A stretch of 64,000 bases of DNA from Marinobacter vulgaris (GTDB lineage: Bacteria; Pseudomonadota; Gammaproteobacteria; Pseudomonadales; Oleiphilaceae), in the NCBI RefSeq assembly GCF_003344045.1, contig NZ_QFWX01000002.1:1-64000 (forward strand), read 5' to 3'. The notes under the pieces are model-generated. The model was not told the origin of the DNA, searched no databases, and worked only from the letters and a program-made list of their open reading frames with translations. The position numbers and the translations under genes were made by a program. Of this stretch, positions 57,054 to 64,000 are shown piece after piece; the first letter of the stretch is position 1; each line of letters starts with the position of its first letter.

Positions 57054-57101
57054 AACGTAATGGTATCAGGGAACGTTCAATAAGGAACCGGCAGAGGCCC
57101 T

Positions 57102-57632
57102 ATGTCGTGTAGCGGGAGCAAGATACCTGAGGATACAGACCCGGAAAACCCGTTATGGCGTTTTGCCTGCCGATTCTGGGAATCCCCGCCGACTCAACAA
57201 GCTTGCCTGGATCTGCAAACCCGCGGCTGGAGTGTAACCCGAATCCTCAGCGCAGCCTGGCTTGCGGCCTCCGGTCACAGGTTTTCCGGGCAGGAGAGCC
57301 AAGCGGTAACAGACTGGCGGAGCCAGGTTACAGAGCCACTCAGGTGTGCGAGAAAATACATAACGAAAAACAACCCCCGCACTGCTATTGTGAGGGAACA
57401 CCTAGCGCGCAGCGAACTTGAAGCAGAGCGGATCGAACTGGCACTGGCGTATCAGGCACTGACTTCAGACCTACAAGCAGCCTCCAGAGAGGAGACCACG
57501 GCCAGTCTGGCCCGCAACAACCTTCTCAGGGCGGCACCGGAGACGAAAATGGATAACGAGACCGGCAGATTGCTGGACACACTTGCCAGAGAACTGTCGA
57601 TACTCGCAAAGGGAGATAACAGGCCATGTTGA
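57102..57632 (+). CDS. TIGR02444/DUF2390 family protein
   Basis: This 176-residue, mostly helical, soluble protein begins with NPLWRFACRFWESPPTQQACLDLQTRGWSV and RILSAAWLAASGHRF, the pattern of the TIGR02444 (DUF2390) family of gammaproteobacteria. The C-terminal part (ERIELALAYQALTSDLQ) is helical. It is divergent from the ABC-F gene, and its end overlaps the next gene by seven bases. No function is known. Confidence 0.85.
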   Translation: MSCSGSKIPEDTDPENPLWRFACRFWESPPTQQACLDLQTRGWSVTRILSAAWLAASGHRFSGQESQAVTDWRSQVTEPLRCARKYITKNNPRTAIVREHLARSELEAERIELALAYQALTSDLQAASREETTASLARNNLLRAAPETKMDNETGRLLDTLARELSILAKGDNRPC

Positions 57633-58012
57633 TGAAATGGCTGATCCGGCTGGCATTCCCTGCACTGGGTGTTCTTGTTGCCCTGGTATTTTTCGGCATC
57701 AATGACCCGACGGAAACTTCAGGCAAGCCCGCTGAGACAGAAGCGAATGTGGACATTCCTTCATTCGAGGGGCTTGTCCCTTCTCCTGTGCCCACAGAAG
57801 GACCGGACATTGTCTTCAAGTGGCAGGACAGCGACGGAAGCTGGCACTACGCGGATAAACCTCCGTCCCAGGGTCCCTGGAATGCACTGGCGATAGAGCG
57901 GGCAGACAGCGACACCCTGCGCGCACCATCGGCCAATCCGGAAACCGATTGGCAGTCCCCCTACCGCGCCCCGTTTTCATTGTCCCCTGACACCGCCAAC
58001 AACGGCAGCTAA
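57626..58012 (+). CDS. DUF4124-domain membrane-anchored protein
   Basis: This 128-residue protein has one N-terminal membrane span (LIRLAFPALGVLVALVFFGI), a proline-rich linker and a DUF4124-type segment FKWQDSDGSWHYADKPP near residues 64-80. The rest is low-complexity and probably periplasmic. The ATG at 57626 overlaps the upstream gene; a second ATG lies at 57632. DUF4124 proteins are common in gammaproteobacteria but uncharacterised. Confidence 0.75.
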   Translation: MLMKWLIRLAFPALGVLVALVFFGINDPTETSGKPAETEANVDIPSFEGLVPSPVPTEGPDIVFKWQDSDGSWHYADKPPSQGPWNALAIERADSDTLRAPSANPETDWQSPYRAPFSLSPDTANNGS

Positions 58013-58123
58013 CGCTGCCGACTCCCTTCCCTTAACACATGTTCAGTGGCATCCAGCGACAGAACCCGTTACCTTCTGTGCGTTCGCAATCATTCAATCG
58101 TAACCACAATGAAGGAACAGGCA

Positions 58124-58834
58124 ATGAACAAAACGCTGATCGCGCTGGCGGTTGCCGGCACCCTGGCCGGCTGCTCATCTTCCCAGGATGTAGCCCAGGA
58201 CAATCCCCCACTGGAATCCACCAATGAAAAAGTCAGCTATGGCATGGGCCTGGTGATGGGGCAGCGGATGGACAACGACCTGCCGGATCTTCAGATGGAG
58301 CAATTCCTGCAGGGCATCCAGCACGGCCACGCCGGCGATGACGAGCAGACCCGCATGAGCCGGGAAGAGATCCAGGAAGCCCTGATGGCCTACCAGACCG
58401 AGCTCCAGGAACAAGAGTCGGCCCAGACGGAAGAACTGGCCAGCAAGAATCGCGAGGCCGGAGAGGAATTTCTGGCCGAGAACGCCGAGCGTGAAGGTGT
58501 CAAGACCACCGATTCGGGCCTGCAGTATGAAATACTGGAGGAAGGTGACGGAGACAAGCCAACCGCTGAAGACCGGGTCCGGGTTCACTACACGGGCGAA
58601 CTTATTTCAGGTGAGGTGTTCGACAGTTCCCGCGAGCGCGGTGAGCCGGTCACCTTTGGCCTGACCCAGGTTATTCCGGGGTGGACAGAGGGCTTGCAGC
58701 TGATGTCTGAAGGCAGCAGGGCCAAGCTTTATATTCCGGCAGATCTGGCTTACGGGCCGGGCGGAAACCAGAGGATCGGGCCTAACGAGACGCTGGTGTT
58801 TGACGTCGAACTGCTGGAAATCAATCCGGAGTAA
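58124..58834 (+). CDS. FKBP-type peptidyl-prolyl isomerase lipoprotein (FkpA/Mip-like)
   Basis: This 236-residue protein has a lipoprotein signal (MNKTLIALAVAGTLAGCSSS, lipobox LAGC). The Mip-type helical dimerisation domain follows (VSYGMGLVMGQRM...MEQFLQGIQHG...EIQEALMAYQTELQEQE). The C-terminal FKBP domain is VRVHYTGELISGEVFDSSRERGEPVTF, GWTEGLQLMSEGSRAKLYIP and YGPGG. It folds proteins in the periplasm. The start at 58124 has GGAACAGG before it; an upstream ATG at 58046 would hide the signal. Confidence 0.92.
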   Translation: MNKTLIALAVAGTLAGCSSSQDVAQDNPPLESTNEKVSYGMGLVMGQRMDNDLPDLQMEQFLQGIQHGHAGDDEQTRMSREEIQEALMAYQTELQEQESAQTEELASKNREAGEEFLAENAEREGVKTTDSGLQYEILEEGDGDKPTAEDRVRVHYTGELISGEVFDSSRERGEPVTFGLTQVIPGWTEGLQLMSEGSRAKLYIPADLAYGPGGNQRIGPNETLVFDVELLEINPE

Positions 58835-58851
58835 TCTCGCCGGGCTCTACT

Positions 58852-58886
58852 CTTCCCCCCGCCTCACCAGGTGAGGTCGGGGGAAG
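58852..58886. terminator. Long hairpin between convergent FKBP and rsd genes
   Basis: The arms CTTCCCCC / GGGGGAAG and an inner stem CCTCAC / GTGAGG, separated by a 2x2 internal loop, form a long hairpin. There is no long T tract on either side; it probably acts as a bidirectional terminator or end-protecting hairpin. Confidence 0.6.
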
Positions 58887-58902
58887 CTGGCAAGCCTGCC
58901 GT

Positions 58903-59385
58903 TCAGGCTGAGGACATGACTTTTTCTGCATGCGCATTGTGCAGATGCTCGATCAGGAAATCTTCCATCTCGAAGCGACTTTCCAGCGTTTCCCCGAGTT
59001 CCGAGAGCTGCGCAAACAACTCACGAACTTCGTCTTCGGTCAGCGACTGACCGTTAAGACGATCGTTGAAGTTGAGCGCTGTTTCCGTGGTCAGTTCAAT
59101 CTTCGGATACAGCCTCGCCACCAGTTCCAGGCCGCCATCATTGAACTCCCTGGCTTCCTGTATCAACTGTTCGTAGATCTCGAAGTGCCCTGCCGATACA
59201 TAATCTACCAGCACCTCACAGAGCCTGACGAACTTCGCGTGCAGTGCCTCTGTCTGCGAGAAATCCGTGGTGCCGGACAAATCGCAATAGTGCACCAGTA
59301 GCTCCTGCCTCTCCTTCAGCCAGCGGTCAATCAGCTCGCTGACACCACCCCAACGCTCCCTGGCATTACGGCAATTATCCAACAT
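58903..59385 (-). CDS. rsd: Rsd/AlgQ anti-sigma-70 factor
   Basis: This 160-residue helical protein begins MLDNCRNARERWGGVSELIDRWLKERQELLVHYCDLSG, the diagnostic Rsd/AlgQ opening, then LCEVLVDYVSAGHFEIYEQL. It binds free sigma-70 and favours alternative sigma factors in stationary phase. In Pseudomonas AlgQ is linked to alginate control, which fits the presence of algZ/algR in the same window. dsbB lies upstream in the same direction. Confidence 0.93.
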   Translation of the reverse strand: MLDNCRNARERWGGVSELIDRWLKERQELLVHYCDLSGTTDFSQTEALHAKFVRLCEVLVDYVSAGHFEIYEQLIQEAREFNDGGLELVARLYPKIELTTETALNFNDRLNGQSLTEDEVRELFAQLSELGETLESRFEMEDFLIEHLHNAHAEKVMSSA

Positions 59386-59477
59386 TAGGTCTATCTCCGG
59401 TTACCGGGTTCTGATGTGATTCTTCTTGTTCGGTCGAGTCTCAAGTTACCCCATGCTGACGGTTCGCCGCAACCGTT

Positions 59478-60005
59478 TCAGCCCTGTATCCAGCTTGACT
59501 TTTTCCGGGGCCGGAACAGCATGACCAGCCCGACGATCACCAGCAGCGTAAAAAAGACGGCGGTCCATCCCGGAATACTGAGTCCGAGGAAACGCCAGGT
59601 CACCTCGGCACAGTCGCCAGTGCCCCTGAGAGCGGTGGTCAGCACCTCCGTCCAGGGCAGCACATCCAGCATGTAGTCTACCGACGGGCCGCAGGCCGGA
59701 ACCTGGTCAGCGGGCAGGCTCTGCAGCCAGAGCTGTCGTCCCGCGACCCCGAGACCGGCTGCGGCACTAACCGCCAGCAAAAAGCCGTAAACCCTGACAC
59801 CAAAGCCCCGGGGTCCATGCAGCACCGCCAACAGGCTGACCAGGCCGGCGGCCATGAAGCCGAAACGCTGCAGCCAGCATAGCGGGCACGGCTCCAGCCC
59901 CATAAAGTGTTCCATGTAAAAGGCCACCGCAAGCAGACCAGCACAAAGCAGGAATATCAGGAAAAAAACGGCTCTGGAATTCAAATGCGTACCTCTGATC
60001 AACAT
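59478..60005 (-). CDS. dsbB: Disulfide bond formation protein DsbB
   Basis: This 175-residue protein has four membrane helices. The first cysteine pair lies in LEPCPLCWLQRFGFM, the second in VPACGP and GDCAEVTWRFLGLSIPGW. It reoxidises DsbA and passes electrons to quinone. The ATG at 60005 is one choice; a TTG at 59984 (NSRAVFFLIFLLC) has the better ribosome site AGAGGT and gives a length nearer the family's. No dsbA is adjacent. Confidence 0.92.
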   Translation of the reverse strand: MLIRGTHLNSRAVFFLIFLLCAGLLAVAFYMEHFMGLEPCPLCWLQRFGFMAAGLVSLLAVLHGPRGFGVRVYGFLLAVSAAAGLGVAGRQLWLQSLPADQVPACGPSVDYMLDVLPWTEVLTTALRGTGDCAEVTWRFLGLSIPGWTAVFFTLLVIVGLVMLFRPRKKSSWIQG

Positions 60006-60146
60006 TCAATTCAGGAAGTTTATCCCGCCAGGGCGGCGGAACCACCAGATGCTGCAACCCTGCATCGACCCTGCTATGCTCCCAGCGTTGGCAGTGCTTG
60101 CGGGCGCCCAGCCACTTAACCTTAAACCAATACGAACTTCAAGCCT

Positions 60147-60584
60147 ATGACACTTAAGCCAAAGCACCTGCTGCTGGCATTGCTGATAACCCTGGCACCT
60201 GCCGCCTTTGCCCAGGACGAGGAAGAAGCAGAGCAGGAACAGCAGCAAGAGCCGGGAATAACCGACTATATCGCCATGGAGCCTCCGTTCGTGACCCATG
60301 TCGGGGAACCGGGCACCAGACTGACCTACCTCAAAGCCGCTGTTACCCTGCGGGCATCCAGGGAGACCACGCGTCCGGCGGTGGAGGCCCACATGCCCAG
60401 GCTCCGCCACGAACTGGTCATGCTGTTCGGCGAGCAGACGGATACCCAGGGGCTGTCCGGGAACAAAGGCCAGCAGGCTCTGCGAGAGGAAGCCGCCAGC
60501 AGGATCAATGCGGTGCTGGAGGAGCAACAAACCGGCGAGAGTATCACCGGCGTGTTATTTACCGAGTTCGTCGTGCAGAAATAA
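60147..60584 (+). CDS. FliL-domain protein with a signal peptide
   Basis: This 145-residue protein carries a FliL-like domain (YIAMEPPFVTHVGEPGTRLTYLKAAVTLRAS...HMPRLRHELVMLFGEQTDTQGLSGNKGQQALREEAASRINAVL...GVLFTEFVVQ). FliL supports the flagellar stator. Here the N-terminus is a likely cleavable signal (LLLALLITLAPAAFAQ) where classic FliL has a long cytoplasmic stretch and membrane anchor. No flagellar genes are near. It is convergent with gshA. It is probably a periplasmic paralogue. Confidence 0.8.
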   Translation: MTLKPKHLLLALLITLAPAAFAQDEEEAEQEQQQEPGITDYIAMEPPFVTHVGEPGTRLTYLKAAVTLRASRETTRPAVEAHMPRLRHELVMLFGEQTDTQGLSGNKGQQALREEAASRINAVLEEQQTGESITGVLFTEFVVQK

Positions 60585-60612
60585 CCACTTGGCCAGAACC
60601 GGACGCGTCACT

Positions 60613-62166
60613 TCAGGAGCGCCGGTACTGTTCAAGGAATTCGTCAAAAGGCTGATCGTCACTCTGCTCCATGGCGGCCTGCTCTGCGAGTGATTCCTCG
60701 CTCATTTTTTCGAACGCCGCCATCAACTCATCCGGCAGGCCTTCGTCCCGCAACGTCTGCTGGTGGCGTCGGGACATCTCCAGCCCCCACTCGCGATGCC
60801 CCATGCCGGCGCGCTCCATAGCGTCCAGCACCCGTGCCGAGGGCACCTGAAGCGGGTCCGCCAATTTCGCCCGCTGATCAGCCAAAGCGCTGCGGTAGGT
60901 ATTGTCGCCGTTCCAGCCATCCAACTGCTCCGCCAACGGCTCCAGCCTGTCCAGCAAAGCCGCGGCGGCGTCATCCACAGTAACCGACTCACCGGCGCGG
61001 CACAGGGTCAGCTTTGGATCCCGCCCCCTGGACACCACGTCCTGGTAGTTATCGTCCAGGCGGTCACACTCTTCATCGTCAATACGGGGGCTGTCAGACA
61101 GCAGGCAGTCCATCAGAAACAGGTCGAGGAAATCGATCTGGCTTTCGTTGACCCCGACCGGTGAAAACGGGTCCAGGTCCAGGCAACGCACTTCGATGTA
61201 CTCCACGCCACGGGATTCCAGAGCCTGGATCGGCTTTTCCTGCGGCTCGGTCGTCCGCTTGGGCCGCACCGCGCTGTAATACTCATTCTCGATCTGCAGC
61301 ACACTGGTGTTGATCTGAATGAACTGGCCATCACGCTGGATACCGATCTCTTCGTAGGGCGGCCAGGGCGTGTGAATCGCCCGGAACAGGGTGTCTGTGT
61401 AGGTCTTCAGTTCATTGAAACAGATGTTCAGCGAGGCCTGGGCATTGTTGTGATAACCCAGATCCCCCATACGTAGTGACGTGGCGTGCCTGCCGTACCA
61501 GGTATCCTCGCTGAACCTGGACAGATCATGGCGCACTCCTGCCACAAAGCTGGCATCCAGTGCCGGCGATGCTCCGAACAGCAGCATCAGCAGCCAGCTG
61601 CGCCGCCGGAAATTGCGAATCAGCCAGAAGTACTGGTCCGACTTGAAGTCCTGAAGGCTTTGTTGATCGCCGACCGCCTGCTGCCAGAGGTTCCAGAAGC
61701 TGTCCGGTAACGACAGGTTGTAATGGGCGCCAGCGATGCTCTGCATCATGCGGCCGTAGCGCACCGCCAGCCCCTGACGGTAAACATGCTTGAGGCGCCC
61801 TATATTGGCGGTCCCGTATTCGGCAATGGGAATGCTCTCGTCGCCCTCCAGCTCACAGGGCATGCTGGTCGCCCAGAACACCTCGTCCCCCAGGTTATGT
61901 TGAACGAACCGGTGAATGTCCCGCAGGGAGTCCAGCATGCCACGGGTCGTGTCGAACACCGGGGTGATCAGCTCCAGAAGGGCTTCAGAATAGTCCGTGG
62001 TTATGCGCGGGTGAGTAAGTGCAGAACCCAGAGAGCTCGGGTGCGGGGTCTGGGCGATAAAGCCATTGCGATCGACCCGCAGGCCCTCTTTTTCCACGCC
62101 CTTTCTGAAGCCTGTCCACTGGCTGGCCGTGAACTGCTGAAAAAGCTGATGGCGGGATTCACCCAT
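60613..62166 (-). CDS. gshA: Glutamate-cysteine ligase
   Basis: This 517-residue enzyme makes gamma-glutamylcysteine, the first step to glutathione. It is of the proteobacterial GshA class. Visible are GFRKGVEKEGLRVDRNGFIA, TDYSEALLELITPVF, FWATSMPCELEGDESIPIAEYG and YRQGLAVRYGRMMQSIAGAHYNLSLPD. VEYIEVRCLDLDPFSPVGVNE follows. Length matches E. coli GshA (518). gshB is not in the window. Confidence 0.96.
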   Translation of the reverse strand: MGESRHQLFQQFTASQWTGFRKGVEKEGLRVDRNGFIAQTPHPSSLGSALTHPRITTDYSEALLELITPVFDTTRGMLDSLRDIHRFVQHNLGDEVFWATSMPCELEGDESIPIAEYGTANIGRLKHVYRQGLAVRYGRMMQSIAGAHYNLSLPDSFWNLWQQAVGDQQSLQDFKSDQYFWLIRNFRRRSWLLMLLFGASPALDASFVAGVRHDLSRFSEDTWYGRHATSLRMGDLGYHNNAQASLNICFNELKTYTDTLFRAIHTPWPPYEEIGIQRDGQFIQINTSVLQIENEYYSAVRPKRTTEPQEKPIQALESRGVEYIEVRCLDLDPFSPVGVNESQIDFLDLFLMDCLLSDSPRIDDEECDRLDDNYQDVVSRGRDPKLTLCRAGESVTVDDAAAALLDRLEPLAEQLDGWNGDNTYRSALADQRAKLADPLQVPSARVLDAMERAGMGHREWGLEMSRRHQQTLRDEGLPDELMAAFEKMSEESLAEQAAMEQSDDQPFDEFLEQYRRS

Positions 62167-62183
62167 GAATGACTCCTGCTTGG

Positions 62184-62210
62184 GTGACCGCCGGCGCTTC
62201 CGGCGGTCAC
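62184..62210. terminator. Hairpin between tex and gshA
   Basis: A perfect 11-bp stem GTGACCGCCGG / CCGGCGGTCAC with a five-base loop lies 24 bases past the tex stop. No T tract follows on the minus strand, so termination strength is uncertain. Confidence 0.55.
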
Positions 62211-62234
62211 TGCGATAGTGTGTGAAGGCGCCGG

Positions 62235-64000
62235 TTAACGGCCGTCTTTGCGCGCCGATGCCAGCGCCTGCGCCAGAGCTCCGGCCATGGCCCCTTTTTG
62301 CGGACTCTCCTGGCCTTTCTGGGCCTCGTTCCTGGCGGCTGGCCTGACGCCAGCGTCCTTACGGTTGCCGACGGAGCCGGCGCGATTGCCTGAGGTGTCG
62401 CCGGGCTGATCATCCATACGCATGGAAAGGGCAATCCGCTTTCTGGGAATGTCCACGTCCATCACCTTGACCTTAACGATATCCCCCGCCTTGACCACTT
62501 CCCGGGGGTCTTTTACGAAGGTATTCGACAGCGCCGAAATATGCACCAGCCCGTCCTGGTGAACGCCGATATCCACAAACGCGCCGAAATTGGTGACGTT
62601 GGTGACGGAGCCTTCGAGCACCATGCCCGGCTTCAGGTCGTTGAGGGTTTCCACGCCCTCTTCGAAACTGGCAAAACGGAATTCCGGACGCGGATCCCGG
62701 CCCGGTTTCTCCAGTTCGCTAATAATATCCTTAATAGTGGGCAGACCAAACTGCTCGGTCACATAGTCCTGAGGATTCAATGCGCGCAGGAAGGCGGCAT
62801 CACCAATGATGCCCTCAACCTTGCGGCTGTTCTTGCGGGCAATGGCCTCGACCACGCCGTAGGCTTCCGGGTGAACCGAGGAACGGTCCAGGGGGTTGTC
62901 GCCACTGGCAATGCGCAGGAACCCCGCCGCCTGCTCGAAGGTCCGCTCACCGAGACGCGACACTTTGAGCAACTGCCTGCGGTTACGGAATACGCCGTTC
63001 TGGTTACGGAAGTCGACAATGTTATTGGCAATGCTCTGACTCAACCCGGACACTCGCGCCAACAGCGGGATGGATGCGGTATTGAGATCCACACCGACCC
63101 CGTTAACACAGTCTTCCACCACCGCGTCCAGGCTGCGGGCCAGCTGCACCTGTGACACGTCGTGCTGATACTGCCCCACGCCAATGGACTTGGGCTCAAT
63201 CTTGACCATTTCTGCCAGCGGATCCTGCAGACGGCGGGCAATGGAGACCGCGCCACGGATGGTCACATCCAGGTCCGGCAGCTCGCGGGAAGCGAACTCG
63301 GAGGCGGAGTAGATGGAGGCACCGGACTCGCTGACCACAATGCGCGCCAGCTTCAGTTCCGGGTAACGCTTGCACAGATCCGCCACGAGCTTGTCCGTTT
63401 CCCGCGATGCGGTGCCGTTACCGATGGCGATCAGTTCAATGCTGTACTGGCGGCACCAGGTTGCCAGCTGCTCTATGGACTGATCCCACTGGTTGCGTGG
63501 CGCATGGGGGAAGATTCCACCATGGCCCACTACCTGGCCGGTACCATCGATAATAGCGACTTTCACACCGGTTCTCAGGCCAGGATCCAGGCCCAGCGTC
63601 GGGCGTGGGCCGGCGGGCGCCAACAGCAGAAGATCCTTCAGGTTGGCAGCGAACACGTTGATGGCCTCGGTCTCCGCGGCTTCGCGCACCTGCGCCATCA
63701 GATCGGTTTCAATCTGGGTAGACAGCTTTACCCGCCAGGTCCAGCGCACCACCTCCGACAGCCAGCGGTCAGCGGCGCGGCCGTTATCGCGAATTTTCCA
63801 GCGGGCGGCAATGCGCTGCTCGGCGGGATGCGGCTGGCGGCGGTCGTCTTCGGGATCACCCACCACAATGGTATAGGTCAGCACCCCTTCATTGCGGCCG
63901 CGAAGGATCGCCAGGGCGCGGTGAGACGGTACTTTTTTCAGTGGCTCGACATGGTCAAAGTAGTCGCGGAACTTGGCGCCTTCGTTTTCCTTGCCGGCCA
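62235..64000 (-). CDS. tex: Tex/YhgF family S1 RNA-binding protein (5' end outside the window)
   Basis: The reading frame is open to the right window edge ([22 protein letters not shown]...), so the GTG at 63884 is not the start. The visible 587 residues include the YqgF/RNase H-like domain ([18 protein letters not shown]) and the helix-hairpin-helix region ([25 protein letters not shown]). The S1 domain is [32 protein letters not shown]. About 190 N-terminal residues are missing. Tex binds nucleic acid and acts in transcription or RNA control. The tail after S1 is basic and disordered. Confidence 0.95.
   Translation of the reverse strand, partial: AGKENEGAKFRDYFDHVEPLKKVPSHRALAILRGRNEGVLTYTIVVGDPEDDRRQPHPAEQRIAARWKIRDNGRAADRWLSEVVRWTWRVKLSTQIETDLMAQVREAAETEAINVFAANLKDLLLLAPAGPRPTLGLDPGLRTGVKVAIIDGTGQVVGHGGIFPHAPRNQWDQSIEQLATWCRQYSIELIAIGNGTASRETDKLVADLCKRYPELKLARIVVSESGASIYSASEFASRELPDLDVTIRGAVSIARRLQDPLAEMVKIEPKSIGVGQYQHDVSQVQLARSLDAVVEDCVNGVGVDLNTASIPLLARVSGLSQSIANNIVDFRNQNGVFRNRRQLLKVSRLGERTFEQAAGFLRIASGDNPLDRSSVHPEAYGVVEAIARKNSRKVEGIIGDAAFLRALNPQDYVTEQFGLPTIKDIISELEKPGRDPRPEFRFASFEEGVETLNDLKPGMVLEGSVTNVTNFGAFVDIGVHQDGLVHISALSNTFVKDPREVVKAGDIVKVKVMDVDIPRKRIALSMRMDDQPGDTSGNRAGSVGNRKDAGVRPAARNEAQKGQESPQKGAMAGALAQALASARKDGR

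Overview
The window looks like about 58.6 kb of chromosome from a marine gammaproteobacterium, most likely Marinobacter or a close relative, with the end of a foreign genomic island on its left (about 1-5425). The assignment rests on Pseudomonas/Marinobacter-type gene order (argH, cyaA, lptM, lysA, dapF, DUF484, xerC; algZ-algR-hemC-hemD-hemX-hemY; comM-ubiK-glnK-amtB), on the proteins themselves and on GC-rich codon use. No rRNA, tRNA or CRISPR array was seen.

Region 1 (1-5425) is visibly more AT-rich and is the inner part of an island. It begins with the last codons and right terminal repeat of an IS66-family insertion sequence that has cut an unknown gene. A consensus sigma-70 promoter with a Fur-box-like palindrome follows, then a YagK/YfjJ-type (inovirus Gp2-like) gene and a small serine recombinase with a cluster of short repeats in front of it. 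The remaining genes all read leftwards and look like anti-phage cargo: a MazG-type pyrophosphohydrolase coupled to an EVE-like/HNH nuclease, then a pair resembling phage lambda RexA/RexB. A segment of about 145 bp bounded by 13-bp inverted repeats separates the two pairs. The island ends in a Tn7-like TGT...ACA terminus inside comM, which is cut in front of its Walker A motif. The rest of the island and of comM lie outside the window.

Region 2 (5426-25000) is core chromosome. It holds ubiK; nitrogen control (glnK-amtB behind a sigma-54-type promoter); polyamine synthesis (speE and speA, divergent); an ECF sigma factor with a ChrR-type cupin anti-sigma; lipid and redox enzymes; tcdA; a CPA1 antiporter; an unrecognised 30-residue peptide gene with its own ribosome site and terminator; and an AraC-type regulator coupled to cardiolipin synthase.

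Region 3 (25000-46800) holds signalling genes (a histidine kinase with two periplasmic solute-binding domains, a diguanylate cyclase, class I adenylate cyclase, AlgZ/AlgR), the lysine/peptidoglycan and recombination cluster lptM-lysA-dapF-DUF484-xerC, argH, and the uroporphyrinogen cluster hemC-hemD-hemX-hemY.

Region 4 (46800-64000) holds ubiD with a flavin-type reductase, rho, a molybdopterin cluster (moaB-moeA-moaD-moaE) lying between rho and trxA, ppx, an ABC-F protein, an FKBP lipoprotein, rsd, dsbB, a FliL-domain protein, gshA and the 3' part of tex. Two large palindromic elements with a shared core sit between rho and ubiD.
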